From contig JALOLR010000022.1 of NCBI GenBank assembly GCA_025455885.1, positions 1-33,581 on the forward strand: 33,581 bases of DNA. The letters run 5' to 3'. Of this stretch, positions 1-8,502 are shown one piece after another (the stretch's first letter is position 1; each line of letters opens with the position of its first letter). This stretch comes from Acidimicrobiales bacterium (GTDB lineage: Bacteria > Actinomycetota > Acidimicrobiia > Acidimicrobiales > Acidimicrobilacustridaceae). The position numbers were made by a program, and so were the translations under genes. The notes beneath the pieces were generated by a model. The model had not been told where the DNA came from. It saw only the letters and a program-made list of their open reading frames with translations, and did not search any database.

Positions 1-243
1 AAGCGCGGCGGCAAGGTCTGGATCAACATCTTCCCGGACAAGCCCGTCACCCAGAAGCCGGCCGAGACCCGCATGGGCTCGGGCAAGGGCAACCCCGAGC
101 ACTGGGTTGCGGTCGTCAAGCCCGGCCGGGTGCTCTTCGAGCTGTCCTACAACGACCCCGTCGTGGCCCGTGCGGCCATCGACCGGGCCATCCAGAAGCT
201 GCCGATCAAGGCGAAGTTCGTGGTTCGTGAGGAGGCGCTCTGA
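1..243 (+). CDS. rplP: 50S ribosomal protein L16, C-terminal part
   Basis: The first 80 codons of the window are open in frame 1 and end at TGA 241-243. The peptide starts [20 protein letters not shown] and continues with [22 protein letters not shown], the very conserved C-terminal half of L16. L16 sits at the central protuberance of the 50S subunit and helps position tRNA in the A and P sites. The 5' part of the gene lies outside the window. The stop overlaps the rpmC start by one base, as in a standard S10 operon. Confidence 0.95.
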   Translation, partial: KRGGKVWINIFPDKPVTQKPAETRMGSGKGNPEHWVAVVKPGRVLFELSYNDPVVARAAIDRAIQKLPIKAKFVVREEAL

Positions 244-476
244 TGGCCAGGACCAAGGAGTCCCTGCGCGACGTCGGTGACGCCGAGCTGTTCGTGAAGC
301 TCGACGAAGCCAAGGAGGAGCTGTTCAACCTCCGGTTCCAGAACGTCACCGGCGAGCTCGAGAACTCCTCGCGCCTCGGTGTCGTCCGCAAGCAGATCGC
401 CCGCATCAACACCGAGCTGCGCGAGCGCGAGATCGCCGCCGCCGAGGCGCTGGCGGCCAACGAGGAGACCGACTGA
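243..476 (+). CDS. rpmC: 50S ribosomal protein L29
   Basis: This is a 77-residue protein with the L29 pattern: an [19 protein letters not shown] helix followed by the basic [21 protein letters not shown] helix. L29 lies by the peptide exit tunnel next to L23 and helps form the docking site for trigger factor and SRP. The ATG at 243 shares its A with the rplP stop, so translation is probably coupled. The alanine- and glutamate-rich tail of about ten residues is a common actinobacterial extension. Confidence 0.95.
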   Translation: MARTKESLRDVGDAELFVKLDEAKEELFNLRFQNVTGELENSSRLGVVRKQIARINTELREREIAAAEALAANEETD

Positions 477-760
477 TGGCTGATGAGACCGCGGCCAGCA
501 CCGAGAGCCGACCGAACCCGCGCAAGGTGCGCGAGGGCGTCGTCGTCTCGGTCGCCATGGACAAGACGGCCGTCGTGGCCGTCACCGACCGGGTCCGCCA
601 CCCCCGGTACAACAAGACGGTGCAGCGCACCTCGAAGATGTACGTCCACGACGAGACCAACGACCTGGCCGAGGGTGACCGCGTCCGCATCGCCGAGACC
701 CGGCCGCTGTCGAAGCTGAAGCGCTGGCGCCTCGTCGACGTGTTGGAGCGGGCCCGATGA
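476..760 (+). CDS. rpsQ: 30S ribosomal protein S17
   Basis: This 94-residue OB-fold protein carries the S17 signatures [22 protein letters not shown] and [21 protein letters not shown]17 is a primary 16S rRNA binder in the body of the small subunit. There is a short acidic N-terminal extension (about residues 1-15) before the conserved RKVREG. The ATG at 476 overlaps the rpmC stop by one base. The TGA at 758-760 lies in an ATGA overlap with rplN, as expected for coupled S10/spc genes. Confidence 0.95.
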   Translation: MADETAASTESRPNPRKVREGVVVSVAMDKTAVVAVTDRVRHPRYNKTVQRTSKMYVHDETNDLAEGDRVRIAETRPLSKLKRWRLVDVLERAR

Positions 761-1125
761 TCCAGCAGGAGACCCGACTCCGCGTCGCCGACAACAGCGG
801 CGCGAAAGAGGTGCTGTGCATCAAGGTGCTCGGCGGTTCGCGCCGTCGCTACGCCTCGATCGGCGACGTCGTCGTTGCCACCGTGAAGGACGCCATCCCG
901 GGTGCCGCCGTCAAGAAGGGCGACGTCGTCAAGTGCGTCGTCGTCCGGGTGAAGAAGGAGAAGCGCCGTCCCGACGGCTCCTACATCCGCTTCGACGAGA
1001 ACGCCGCCGTGCTCATCAACGACACGATGCAGCCCCGTGGCACCCGCATCTTCGGCCCCGTCGGGCGGGAGCTGCGCGACAAGAAGTTCATGCGCATCGT
1101 CTCGCTGGCCCCGGAGGTGTTGTGA
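757..1125 (+). CDS. rplN: 50S ribosomal protein L14
   Basis: The 122-residue product begins [20 protein letters not shown] and ends [18 protein letters not shown], both diagnostic of L14. L14 sits at the subunit interface and forms bridge B8. It also contacts silencing factor RsfS in other bacteria. Length equals the family norm of 122. The start ATG overlaps the rpsQ stop by four bases (ATGA). In many bacteria rplN opens the spc operon, but I see no promoter room here. Confidence 0.96.
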   Translation: MIQQETRLRVADNSGAKEVLCIKVLGGSRRRYASIGDVVVATVKDAIPGAAVKKGDVVKCVVVRVKKEKRRPDGSYIRFDENAAVLINDTMQPRGTRIFGPVGRELRDKKFMRIVSLAPEVL

Positions 1126-1436
1126 TGAAGATCCGCAAAGGCGACCGCGTCCAGGTGCTCACCGGCAAGGACCGCGGCAAGACCGGCACCGTCACCCGGT
1201 CCATCCCGTCGGCCGGCCGGGTGATCGTCGACGGCGTCAACATCGCCAAGAAGCACCAGAAGCCGCTCAGCCAGACGAACCCGGGCGGGATCATCGACAA
1301 GGAGATGCCCGTCCCCGTGGCCAACGTCGCCATCATCTGCCCGAGCTGCTCGAAGCCCACCCGGGTCGGGTACCGCTTCGAGCCCGACGGCACCAAGGTC
1401 CGCATCTGCCGCAAGTGCGAGGGGGACATCTCGTGA
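1125..1436 (+). CDS. rplX: 50S ribosomal protein L24 with zinc-ribbon C-terminus
   Basis: The 103-residue protein starts [21 protein letters not shown], the KOW motif of L24, an early assembly protein of the 50S subunit. The C-terminal part carries two CxxC pairs (C72/C75 and C95/C98) around the KPTRVGYRF strand, so this is the metal-binding C+ form. The ATG shares one base with the rplN stop. The longer open frame starting at about 816 is only a shadow of rplN. Confidence 0.95.
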   Translation: MKIRKGDRVQVLTGKDRGKTGTVTRSIPSAGRVIVDGVNIAKKHQKPLSQTNPGGIIDKEMPVPVANVAIICPSCSKPTRVGYRFEPDGTKVRICRKCEGDIS

Positions 1437-2005
1437 GCACCGACACCGTGACGGTCCCCCGTCTGAAGCAGCGCTACAACGACGAGATCCGCGCCGCCCT
1501 CAAGGACGAGCTGGGCCTCGAGAACATCATGCAGGTCCCCCGCTTCGAGAAGATCGTCATCAACTCGGGAGTGGGCAAGGCCCTCCAGCAGAGCTCGCTC
1601 ATCGAGGGCGCCGTCCGCGACCTCGAGCAGATCACCGGACAGAAGGTGGTCGTCACGAAGGCCAAGAAGTCGATCGCCGGCTTCAAGCTGCGTGAGGGCA
1701 ACGCCGTCGGCGTGAAGGTCACCCTTCGTGGCGATCGCATGTGGGAGTTCTTCGATCGCCTGATCAGCCTGGCGATCCCCCGCATCCGCGACTTCCGGGG
1801 GTTGCCCGCCAACTCCTTCGACGGTCACGGGAACTACACGTTCGGCGTGCCCGAGCAGTTGATGTTCCCGGAGATCGACTACGACAAGATCGACGTCCCC
1901 CGCGGCTTCGACATCACGATCGTGACCACCGCCCGTACCAACGCCGAGGGCAAGGCCCTGCTCAGCGCCTTCGGCTTCCCGTTCAAGCGTGAGGGGCAGC
2001 AGTAA
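1433..2005 (+). CDS. rplE: 50S ribosomal protein L5
   Basis: From GTG 1433, which overlaps the rplX stop as GTGA, the product is 190 residues. It contains the L5 hallmarks [36 protein letters not shown] and [21 protein letters not shown]5 binds 5S rRNA and contacts P-site tRNA in the central protuberance. A larger in-frame ORF reaches upstream to 1037 but has no L5-like sequence there, so the GTG is preferred. The length is slightly above the E. coli protein because of a short N-terminal extension. Confidence 0.95.
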   Translation: MSTDTVTVPRLKQRYNDEIRAALKDELGLENIMQVPRFEKIVINSGVGKALQQSSLIEGAVRDLEQITGQKVVVTKAKKSIAGFKLREGNAVGVKVTLRGDRMWEFFDRLISLAIPRIRDFRGLPANSFDGHGNYTFGVPEQLMFPEIDYDKIDVPRGFDITIVTTARTNAEGKALLSAFGFPFKREGQQ

Positions 2006-2190
2006 TGGCCAAGAAGGCGCTCGTCAACAAGCAGCGGCGCACCCCGAAGTTCAAGGTGCGCGGCTACACCCGCTGCCAGCGGTGCGGCCGGCCCCACGCC
2101 GTCTACCGCAAGTTCCTGCTGTGCCGCGTGTGCCTACGCGAGCTCGGCCACGCCGGGGAGATCCCCGGTCTCAAGAAGGCCAGCTGGTGA
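2005..2190 (+). CDS. rpsZ: 30S ribosomal protein S14, type Z (zinc form)
   Basis: This is a 61-residue short S14 with four zinc-ligand cysteines (C24, C27, C40, C43) and the ending [11 protein letters not shown] typical of the zinc-binding type Z protein. It belongs in the head of the 30S subunit. The ATG overlaps the rplE stop (TAATG). Actinobacteria often keep a second, zinc-free S14 elsewhere for zinc starvation, but none is in this window. Confidence 0.96.
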   Translation: MAKKALVNKQRRTPKFKVRGYTRCQRCGRPHAVYRKFLLCRVCLRELGHAGEIPGLKKASW

Positions 2191-2203
2191 GGGAGGCGAT
2201 TCG

Positions 2204-2608
2204 ATGACCATGACCGATCCCATCGCAGACATGCTGACCCGCATCCGCAACGCCAACACGGCGATGCACGACGAGGTCCGCATGCCCTCCTCCAAGGTGA
2301 AGGAGGCCCTGGCCGCCGTCCTGTTGAAGGAGGGCTACATCGAGGGCTTCACCGTCGGCGACGACCCGGGTCGTCCCGGACGCGTCCTCACCGTGACCAT
2401 GAAGTACTCGCCCGAGCGCAAGCGCGTGATCTCCGGGGTCAAGCGTGTGTCGAAGCCGGGTCTGCGCGTCTACATCAAGGCCGACAAGATCCCTCGGGTT
2501 CTCGGCGGCCTGGGTGTGGCGGTCCTGTCCACCAGCCAGGGGCTCATGACCGACCGTGAGGCGCGCAAGCGCCGCATGGGCGGCGAAGTCCTCTGCTTCG
2601 TCTGGTAG
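2204..2608 (+). CDS. rpsH: 30S ribosomal protein S8
   Basis: This 134-residue protein has the S8 motifs [14 protein letters not shown] and, near the end, [23 protein letters not shown]8 organises the central domain of 16S rRNA, and in E. coli it also represses the spc operon by binding its mRNA. Two in-frame ATGs are available (2204 and 2210). The GGAGG at 2192-2196 lies seven bases before the first, so 2204 is chosen. Confidence 0.95.
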   Translation: MTMTDPIADMLTRIRNANTAMHDEVRMPSSKVKEALAAVLLKEGYIEGFTVGDDPGRPGRVLTVTMKYSPERKRVISGVKRVSKPGLRVYIKADKIPRVLGGLGVAVLSTSQGLMTDREARKRRMGGEVLCFVW

Positions 2609-2618
2609 GAGGCGAGCC

Positions 2619-3158
2619 ATGTCCCGCATCGGACGAGCTCCGATCCCCGTCCCCGCCGGTGTCGACGTCGACATCGCGGGTGAGCACCTCACCGTGAAGG
2701 GCCCCAAGGGCACGCTCGAGCGTGACCTGCCGGCCCCGATCACCATCCGCCAGGACGACGGCCAGCTCGTCGTCGAGCGCCCCGACGACGAACGGCGCAG
2801 CCGGGCCCTCCACGGCCTGGCCCGCTCCCTCGTCAACAACATGGTGGTCGGCGTCTCCGAGGGTTTCCGCAAGGACCTCGAGATCGTCGGCGTCGGCTAC
2901 CGGGCCACCGCCAAGGGCAACGACAAGCTCGAGCTCGCCCTCGGCTTCAGCCACCCCGTGACCGTCGAGGCGCCCGAGGGGATCACCTTCGACGTGCCGA
3001 GCCCCACCAGCATCGGTGTCCTCGGCGTCGACAAGGAGGCCGTCGGCCAGGTCGCCGCCAACATTCGAGCCATCCGCAAGCCCGAGCCCTACAAGGGCAA
3101 GGGCGTCCGGTACCGCGACGAGTACGTGGTCCGCAAGGCGGGCAAGGCCGGGAAGTAG
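2619..3158 (+). CDS. rplF: 50S ribosomal protein L6
   Basis: The 179-residue product begins [15 protein letters not shown] and carries the C-terminal L6 signature [22 protein letters not shown]. It has the usual duplicated fold and sits near the sarcin-ricin loop and the GTPase-associated centre. ATG 2619 follows a TAGGAGG that combines the rpsH stop and a Shine-Dalgarno site. The open frame continues upstream to 2556 inside rpsH, but that part is not L6-like. Confidence 0.95.
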   Translation: MSRIGRAPIPVPAGVDVDIAGEHLTVKGPKGTLERDLPAPITIRQDDGQLVVERPDDERRSRALHGLARSLVNNMVVGVSEGFRKDLEIVGVGYRATAKGNDKLELALGFSHPVTVEAPEGITFDVPSPTSIGVLGVDKEAVGQVAANIRAIRKPEPYKGKGVRYRDEYVVRKAGKAGK

Positions 3159-3165
3159 GGATCTC

Positions 3166-3531
3166 ATGAGCGACAACGCCAAGCAGAAGCGCGACGCACG
3201 CCTCCGCCGTCACCGCCGGGTGCGCAAGAACGTGCGCGGTACCCCCGATCGGCCCCGCCTCGCCGTGTTCCGGTCGAACAGCCACATCAGCGCCCAGGTC
3301 ATCGACGATGTCAACGGCCGCACGTTGGCGGCTGCTTCGACCGTCGAGTCGACCGTCGCCACCGCCGGCACCGCCAACGTCCCCGCCGCCACCGAGGTGG
3401 GTCGGCTCGTGGCCGAGCGGGCCAAGGCCGCCGGCGTCGAGAAGGTCGTGTTCGACCGGGGCGGTTTCCTCTACCACGGTCGGGTGGCCGCCGTCGCCGA
3501 CGCCGCCCGAGACGCAGGACTGGAGTTCTGA
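3166..3531 (+). CDS. rplR: 50S ribosomal protein L18
   Basis: This is a 121-residue protein with a basic N-terminus ([21 protein letters not shown]) and the L18 core [19 protein letters not shown] and [29 protein letters not shown]18 brings 5S rRNA to the 50S subunit together with L5. ATG 3166 is seven bases after the rplF stop. The frame extends further upstream to 3016, but conserved sequence starts only after 3166. Its stop overlaps rpsE by one base. Confidence 0.95.
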   Translation: MSDNAKQKRDARLRRHRRVRKNVRGTPDRPRLAVFRSNSHISAQVIDDVNGRTLAAASTVESTVATAGTANVPAATEVGRLVAERAKAAGVEKVVFDRGGFLYHGRVAAVADAARDAGLEF

Positions 3532-4097
3532 TGGCCCCGAACGACTTCGACGCCCTCCCGCTCAGGGAATCGCGCGTCATCAACATCAACCGTGTGGCCA
3601 AGGTCGTGAAGGGCGGTCGGCGGTTCTCGTTCACGGCGCTGGTCGTCATCGGCGACGGCGCCGGTCACGTCGGTCTGGGCTACGGCAAGGCCAAGGAGGT
3701 GCCCCTCGCCATCCAGAAGGGCACCGAGGAGGCCCGCAAGAACCTCTTCGCCGTGCCCCTCGCCGGGAGCACCGTCACCCACCCGGTGCTCGGGCGCATG
3801 GGCGCCGGCCGGGTCCTCATCAAGCCGGCGGCCCCCGGTACCGGTGTCATCGCCGGCGGTGCGGCTCGGGCCATCCTCGAGGAGGCCGGCATCCACGACG
3901 TGCTCTGCAAGAGCCTCGGGTCGTCGAACCACATCAACGTGGCCCGCGCCACCATCGCCGGGCTCCAGGGCCTGAAGCGCCCCGACGACGTGGCCCGCCT
4001 GCGTGGCCTGTCGCCCGAGGAGTTCGTGCCCAAGGGGCTCCTCGAGGCCTACAAGGAGTCCGAGCGCGGACCGCACGTCCCCGACGAGGTGGCGTGA
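3531..4097 (+). CDS. rpsE: 30S ribosomal protein S5
   Basis: The 188-residue product contains the S5 double-stranded RNA-binding region ([21 protein letters not shown] then [20 protein letters not shown]). It also has the C-terminal domain with [19 protein letters not shown] and [15 protein letters not shown]5 contributes to decoding accuracy and the mRNA entry helicase site. ATG 3531 uses the last base of the rplR stop. The tail after [11 protein letters not shown] is about 20 residues of polar extension. Confidence 0.95.
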   Translation: MAPNDFDALPLRESRVININRVAKVVKGGRRFSFTALVVIGDGAGHVGLGYGKAKEVPLAIQKGTEEARKNLFAVPLAGSTVTHPVLGRMGAGRVLIKPAAPGTGVIAGGAARAILEEAGIHDVLCKSLGSSNHINVARATIAGLQGLKRPDDVARLRGLSPEEFVPKGLLEAYKESERGPHVPDEVA

Positions 4098-4291
4098 TGA
4101 CCACGCTGAAGGTCACCCAGGTCAAGTCGGCCATCGGCACCAAGCCCAAGCACCGCGGCACGCTGCGGGCCCTCGGGCTCCGCGGCATCGGCAAGACCAA
4201 CACCCTTCCCGACCGTCCCGAGATCCGCGGCATGATCGCCCGTGTCCCGCACCTCGTCTCGGTCGAAGAGCTCAAGGACGGCGCGTCGTGA
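4097..4291 (+). CDS. rpmD: 50S ribosomal protein L30
   Basis: This is a 64-residue L30 with LKVTQVKSAIGTKPKHRGTLRALGLRGIGKT and a C-terminal RGMIARVPHLVSVEEL. It is a small 50S protein near helices 38 and 39 that some bacterial lineages lack. The ATG overlaps the rpsE stop (TGATG). The stop in turn lies inside a GTGA overlap with rplO. Length is normal for actinobacteria. Confidence 0.94.
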   Translation: MTTLKVTQVKSAIGTKPKHRGTLRALGLRGIGKTNTLPDRPEIRGMIARVPHLVSVEELKDGAS

Positions 4292-4776
4292 AGATCCATG
4301 ACCTCAAGCCCCCCGCGGGCGCCAACCGACGCCGCAAGCGCGTCGGTCGGGGCATCGGCGGCAAGGGCGGCAAGACCGCCGGGCGCGGCACCAAGGGCCA
4401 GGGCGCCCGCGGCACCATCCCGGCCGGCTTCGAGGGCGGGCAAATGCCGCTGCACATGCGCATGCCCAAGCTCCGGGGCTTCAACAACCCGTTCCGCGTC
4501 GAGTACCAGGCGCTGAACCTCGACGTGCTCGACGCCTCGGGCCTCGACGTCGCCGATCCCGAGACCCTGCTGGGCAAGAGCCTCGTCGGGAAGGGCTCGC
4601 TGGTGAAGGTCCTGGGACGGGGCGAGATCACCCGTCCGGTGACCGTGAAGGCCCACGCGTTCTCGGCGTCGGCGCGGGCGGCGATCGTCGCTGCGGGCGG
4701 TACTGTCGAGGTCCTGCCCCTGCCGTGGGGCGACAGGCGGCCGCCCGTCCGGGGCAACCACCTGACCAACCGCTGA
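4288..4776 (+). CDS. rplO: 50S ribosomal protein L15
   Basis: Starting at GTG 4288 the product is 162 residues. It opens with MKIHDLKPPAGANRRRKRVGRG and the glycine-rich GGKGGKTAGRGTKGQGAR loop, followed by GFEGGQMPLHMRMPKLRGF, all characteristic of L15. L15 is a late-assembly 50S protein that threads a long basic arm through 23S rRNA. The GTG overlaps the rpmD stop. The tail (WGDRRPPVRGNHLTNR) is somewhat longer than in E. coli. Confidence 0.95.
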   Translation: MKIHDLKPPAGANRRRKRVGRGIGGKGGKTAGRGTKGQGARGTIPAGFEGGQMPLHMRMPKLRGFNNPFRVEYQALNLDVLDASGLDVADPETLLGKSLVGKGSLVKVLGRGEITRPVTVKAHAFSASARAAIVAAGGTVEVLPLPWGDRRPPVRGNHLTNR

Positions 4777-4810
4777 TCGGCACGCCTCGCGGCGAGCAGG
4801 AGCGAACCCG

Positions 4811-6121
4811 GTGCTCAGCAACCTGAAGAACATCTTCAAGGTCCAGGACCTCCGCAACAAGATCCTGTTCGCCCTGGCGATGATCGTGCTCTATCGCCTC
4901 GGCGCCCACATCCCGGTCCCCGGCATCGACACCGGCGCGCTGGCCTCGCTGCAACAGGAGGCCGAGCGCGGCGGGCTCCTGTCGTTCCTGAGCCTCTTCT
5001 CCGGGGGTGCGCTCACCCAGTTCGCCGTGTTCGCGCTCGGGATCATGCCGTACATCACCGCGTCGATCATCATGCAGATCCTGGGCGTCGTGATCCCCCG
5101 CCTCGAGGAGTGGCAGAACCAGGGCGCGGTCGGGCAGCGCAAGATCACCCAGTGGACCCGCTACGTCACCATCGGCATCGCCACGCTGCAGGCCACCGGC
5201 CTCGCCTACCTGTTCAACAACGGCGGGGGCGGGCTCACCACCTCCACCGTGACGCTCATCCCCGACTTCACCGTCGCCCGGGTGCTGCTCATCGTCCTGA
5301 CGCTCGTCACCGGCACCGCGCTGTTGATGTGGATGGGCGAGCTCATGACTCAGCGCGGCATCGGCAACGGCATGTCGCTGCTCATCTTCGCCTCCGTGGT
5401 GAGCACCATCCCCGGTCAGCTGGCCCGGGTCCGCGCCGCCGGGGGCATCAGTGCCCTGGTCCTGTTCCTCCTCGGCTACGGGCTGATCCTCGTCGCCATC
5501 GTCTACGTCGAGCAGGGCCAGCGCCGCATCCCGGTGCAGTTCGCCAAGCGCGTCGTCGGGCGTCGCATGTACGGGGGCCAGAGCACCTACATCCCGTTGA
5601 AGGTCAACCAGTCGGGCGTGATCCCGATCATCTTCGCCAGCTCGGTGCTGTACCTGCCCCAGCTGCTCACCTTCGTGCTCCCGAGCGACGGTTGGGGGGC
5701 CTCGGTGCAGACCTTCGTGAGCGACAACATCGTCCGGCCCAACGCCCCGCTGCACCTGCTGGTGTTCGGGTTGTTGATCATCGGCTTCGCCTACTTCTAC
5801 ACCGCCATCACCTTCGACCCGGTCAAGCAGGCCGACACCCTCCGGAAGCAGGGTGGCTTCATCCCCGGCATCCGTCCCGGCCCGCAGACCGAGCGCTACC
5901 TGGCCAAGGTGCTGTCGCGGATCACGCTGCCCGGAGCGCTCTTCATCGCTGCGGTGGCCCTCATCCCGTCGTTCATCCTGACGACCTTCCTTCCCGGCCA
6001 GGACAACAACATCAGCTTCTCGGGCATCACGATCCTCATCTCGGTGGGCGTCGCCCTCGAGACGATGAAGCAGATCGACAGCCAGCTGATGATGCGCAAC
6101 TACGAAGGGTTCCTGAAGTAG
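4811..6121 (+). CDS. secY: Protein translocase subunit SecY
   Basis: This 436-residue membrane protein forms the SecYEG channel for protein export and membrane insertion. It starts VLSNLKNIFKVQDLRNKILF. The conserved plug/TM2 region SGGALTQFAVFALGIMPYI and the tail MKQIDSQLMMRNYEGFLK are clear. About ten hydrophobic segments can be read, as expected. The start is GTG 4811, with AGGAG at 4798-4802. The spc-operon position after rplO is universal in bacteria. The TAG stop shares its G with the adk start. Confidence 0.97.
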   Translation: MLSNLKNIFKVQDLRNKILFALAMIVLYRLGAHIPVPGIDTGALASLQQEAERGGLLSFLSLFSGGALTQFAVFALGIMPYITASIIMQILGVVIPRLEEWQNQGAVGQRKITQWTRYVTIGIATLQATGLAYLFNNGGGGLTTSTVTLIPDFTVARVLLIVLTLVTGTALLMWMGELMTQRGIGNGMSLLIFASVVSTIPGQLARVRAAGGISALVLFLLGYGLILVAIVYVEQGQRRIPVQFAKRVVGRRMYGGQSTYIPLKVNQSGVIPIIFASSVLYLPQLLTFVLPSDGWGASVQTFVSDNIVRPNAPLHLLVFGLLIIGFAYFYTAITFDPVKQADTLRKQGGFIPGIRPGPQTERYLAKVLSRITLPGALFIAAVALIPSFILTTFLPGQDNNISFSGITILISVGVALETMKQIDSQLMMRNYEGFLK

Positions 6122-6762
6122 TGGTGCGCCTCGTCATCTTCGGTCGTCAAGGGGCCGGCAAGGGCACGCAGTCCGTCGTGCTGTCGCAGCACTACGGCGC
6201 CCCGCACATCTCCACCGGCGACATGCTCCGCGAGGCCGTCGGCAACGCGACCCCCATCGGGCTCGAGGCCAAGTCCTACATGGATGCCGGGCGCCTGGTG
6301 CCCGACGAGGTGATGCTCGGCGTCGTCGAGGAGCGGCTCGCCGCGCCCGACGTCGTCGCCGGCGGGTTCCTCCTGGACGGCTTCCCCCGCACCATCGTGC
6401 AGGCCGAGGCGCTGTTCGGGCTCACGCCCATCGACGTGGCCGTCGATCTCGTGGTCCCGGTCGACGTGGTGGTCGAGCGGATCTCGTCACGGCGGGTGTG
6501 CTCCTCGTGCGGCCGGATCTACGCCGTCGGCGACGATTCGGCCGAGTCCGGGACCTGTGAGGTGTGCGGTGGCGACGTGGTCCAGCGGGCCGACGACACC
6601 TCCGAGGCGGTGGCCAAGCGCCTCACCGCCTACGACACCGAGACCCGACCCACCATCGAGTGGTTCGACGGCAAGGGCGTGCTCGTGACCGTCGACGGTC
6701 TCGGCCGGCGCGACGAGGTCTCGGAGCGGCTCATCACCGCCATCGACGCCGCGCTGGTCTGA
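6121..6762 (+). CDS. adk: Adenylate kinase (zinc-type LID)
   Basis: The enzyme catalyses ATP + AMP to 2 ADP. Residues 8-16 (GRQGAGKGT) form the P-loop, and STGDMLR and LDGFPRT are the AMP-binding motifs. The long LID carries four cysteines (C127, C130, C146, C149), the zinc-stabilised form. The frame has two adjacent GTG codons, 6121 and 6124. The first overlaps the secY TAG and gives 213 residues; the second would remove a single residue. There is no room for a separate promoter, so it is cotranscribed with secY and map. Confidence 0.95.
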   Translation: MVRLVIFGRQGAGKGTQSVVLSQHYGAPHISTGDMLREAVGNATPIGLEAKSYMDAGRLVPDEVMLGVVEERLAAPDVVAGGFLLDGFPRTIVQAEALFGLTPIDVAVDLVVPVDVVVERISSRRVCSSCGRIYAVGDDSAESGTCEVCGGDVVQRADDTSEAVAKRLTAYDTETRPTIEWFDGKGVLVTVDGLGRRDEVSERLITAIDAALV

Positions 6763-6766
6763 GCCC

Positions 6767-7507
6767 GTGCGCCGCGACGCCGCCGCTCTCGGGCACATGC
6801 GCGCCGCCGGGCGGGTGGTGGCCGAGATGCACGAGGAGATCCGCGCCGCGGTCCGGCCCGGGGTCACCACCGCCGAGCTCGACCTTGTCGGCCGGGCCGT
6901 GCTCGAACGCCGGGGGGCGACGTCGAACTTCCTCGGCTACCACGGCTACCCGGCGGTGATCTGCGCCTCCCCGAACGACGTCGTCGTCCACGGCATCCCC
7001 GGCCCGACGGTCCTCGAGGAGGGCGACATCCTCTCCATCGACTGCGGGGCGATCGTCGAGGGATGGCACGGCGACGCCGCCTTCACCATGGCCGTCGGTG
7101 AGGTGAGCCCCGAGGCGGCCCGACTCGTCGAGGTGACCCGCCTCGCCATGGAGGCCGGGATCGCGGAGATGCACGACCACGCCCGGCTCGGTGACGTCGG
7201 CGACGCCGTGCAGCGCACCGTCGAGGGCGCCGGCTTCTCGGTGGTGCGTGAGTACGTCGGCCACGGCATCGGCCGGGCCATGCACGAGAAGCCCGAGGTC
7301 CCCAACGTGGGGGTACCGGGCAAGGGGGCCCGGCTGAAGGCGGGGATGACCCTGGCCCTCGAGCCGATGGTCAACGCCGGCGAGGGCACCACCTTCCTCA
7401 CCGAGGACGGCTGGACCGTCGTCACCGCCGACGGGTCGCTGTCGGCGCACTGGGAGCACACGGTGCTCGTCACCGAGGACGGCCCGGAGATCCTGACCCG
7501 CCCGTGA
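6767..7507 (+). CDS. map: Methionine aminopeptidase, type I
   Basis: This 246-residue enzyme removes initiator methionine from nascent proteins. The five metal ligands of the pita-bread fold are present: D92 (SIDCGA), D103 (HGDAAF), H166 (YVGHGIGRAMHE), E199 (ALEPM) and E230 (HWEHTV). The start is GTG 6767, four bases after the adk stop. The ORF lacks the N-terminal SH3-ligand or zinc-finger extension of some actinobacterial MetAPs. A hairpin follows in the map-infA gap, so this may be the last gene of the secY transcript. Confidence 0.95.
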   Translation: MRRDAAALGHMRAAGRVVAEMHEEIRAAVRPGVTTAELDLVGRAVLERRGATSNFLGYHGYPAVICASPNDVVVHGIPGPTVLEEGDILSIDCGAIVEGWHGDAAFTMAVGEVSPEAARLVEVTRLAMEAGIAEMHDHARLGDVGDAVQRTVEGAGFSVVREYVGHGIGRAMHEKPEVPNVGVPGKGARLKAGMTLALEPMVNAGEGTTFLTEDGWTVVTADGSLSAHWEHTVLVTEDGPEILTRP

Positions 7508-7554
7508 CGCGGGGCTCCGCGCGTCGGGGTGGCGGGGTGGGGTACGGTCGCATC

Positions 7555-7575
7555 GGCGCCCGAGCCCGGGGCGCC
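7555..7575 (+). terminator. Hairpin after map (possible terminator or attenuator)
   Basis: GGCGCCC (7555-7561) can pair perfectly with GGGCGCC (7569-7575) around a seven-base loop. No T-tract follows. Its place between map and the infA promoter suggests partial termination of the spc transcript; this is inferred from position and pairing only. Confidence 0.4.
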
Positions 7576-7592
7576 CGTCGTGTCGTGCCCGT

Positions 7593-7622
7593 TTGGATTC
7601 CCGGCGGGTCCCCCGATAGGAT
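7593..7622 (+). promoter_or_regulatory. Candidate sigma70-type promoter for infA operon
   Basis: TTGGAT (7593-7598) and TAGGAT (7617-7622) are separated by 18 bases and stand out in very GC-rich sequence. The predicted transcript would start near 7629 and give infA a leader of about 65 bases. An additional -10-like TACGGT at 7543-7548 lacks a visible -35. Confidence 0.5.
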
Positions 7623-7693
7623 CGTCAGTCGGCCATCCGCGCCCCTCGCCGCTGCGCGCCGGGGTGTGGTCGATGCGACCAGGAGGATCACCG

Positions 7694-7918
7694 CTGCCGA
7701 AGCCCAAGGAAGACGCGATCGTGCTCGAGGGCACGGTCATCGAGCCGCTCCCGAACGCCATGTTCCGGGTCGAGCTCGAGAACGGCCACAACGTGCTGGC
7801 CCACATCTCGGGGAAGATGCGCATGCACTACATCCGCATCCTGCCCGGGGATCGCGTCCAGGTCGAGCTCACGCCGTACGACCTCACCCGCGGCCGCATC
7901 ACCTATCGGTACAAGTAG
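7694..7918 (+). CDS. infA: Translation initiation factor IF-1, probable CTG start
   Basis: The protein is 74 residues when started at CTG 7694: (M)[12 protein letters not shown], then [14 protein letters not shown] and [19 protein letters not shown], ending [11 protein letters not shown]-1 blocks the ribosomal A site during initiation. A perfect AGGAGG (7681-7686) lies seven bases before the CTG, and this start gives the normal family length. The nearest standard start in frame is ATG 7673, which would add MRPGGSP and place the AGGAGG inside the gene; it has only a weak GGGGTG upstream. Gene identity is certain, the start codon is not. Confidence 0.93.
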   Translation: MPKPKEDAIVLEGTVIEPLPNAMFRVELENGHNVLAHISGKMRMHYIRILPGDRVQVELTPYDLTRGRITYRYK

Positions 7919-7937
7919 CACCACAGACCAAGTGAGC

Positions 7938-7981
7938 GTCCGGCCCCCCTGGCCGGACCCGCCGGGGGGAACACGCCCCGG
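7938..7981 (+). terminator. Two consecutive hairpins between infA and rpmJ
   Basis: GTCCGGCC (7938-7945) pairs with GGCCGGAC (7951-7958), a perfect eight-base stem with a five-base loop. Just after it CCGGGG (7962-7967) pairs with CCCCGG (7976-7981). No T-run follows, so this may be an attenuator, a processing site or an mRNA stabiliser rather than a full terminator. Confidence 0.45.
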
Positions 7982-8006
7982 TGACCCTGATCGAAGGATC
8001 CAGGCG

Positions 8007-8120
8007 ATGAAAGTCCGACCGAGCGTCAAGAAGATCTGCGAGAAGTGCAAGGTGATCCGCCGCCACGGGCGGGTGCAGGTCATCTGCACGAACCCCCGAC
8101 ACAAGCAGCGGCAGGGCTGA
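8007..8120 (+). CDS. rpmJ: 50S ribosomal protein L36 (zinc form)
   Basis: This 37-residue protein, [20 protein letters not shown] and onward, is a complete L36. Zinc ligands C11, C14, C27 and H32 are all present, so it is the C+ form. L36 is the smallest protein of the 50S subunit. ATG 8007 has AAGGA at 7994-7998. The frame is open upstream to 7932, but those codons cover the hairpins and do not resemble L36. It lies between infA and rpsM as in most actinobacteria. Confidence 0.95.
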   Translation: MKVRPSVKKICEKCKVIRRHGRVQVICTNPRHKQRQG

Positions 8121-8121
8121 C

Positions 8122-8502
8122 GTGGCCCGTATCGCCGGCGTCGACGTCCCCCGCGAGAAGCGGCTCGAGATCAGCCTCACCTACATCTTCGGCATCGGGC
8201 GCACCCGCGCCCAGCAGATCTGCGATGCCAACGGCATCGACCGGTCCACCCGCGTCCGCGACCTCACCGACGAAGAGGTCAACCGGATCCGCGCCTGGAT
8301 CGACCAGAACCTGAAGGTCGAGGGCGACCTGCGTCGTGACGTCGACCAGGACATCCGCCGCAAGATGGAGATCGGCTCCTACCAGGGCCTGCGCCACCGA
8401 CGCGGCCTCCCGGTCCGCGGCCAGCGCACCCACACCAACGCCCGCACCCGCAAGGGCCCGAAGAAGACCGTGGCCGGCAAGAAGAAGGTGGCACGCAAGT
8501 AA
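8122..8502 (+). CDS. rpsM: 30S ribosomal protein S13
   Basis: The 126-residue product has the S13 pattern: [25 protein letters not shown], then a helix-two-turn-helix, [28 protein letters not shown] and a lysine-rich tail. S13 in the 30S head contacts P-site tRNA and forms bridges to the 50S subunit. The start is GTG 8122, one base after the rpmJ stop. The stop overlaps rpsK as TAATG. Confidence 0.95.
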   Translation: MARIAGVDVPREKRLEISLTYIFGIGRTRAQQICDANGIDRSTRVRDLTDEEVNRIRAWIDQNLKVEGDLRRDVDQDIRRKMEIGSYQGLRHRRGLPVRGQRTHTNARTRKGPKKTVAGKKKVARK

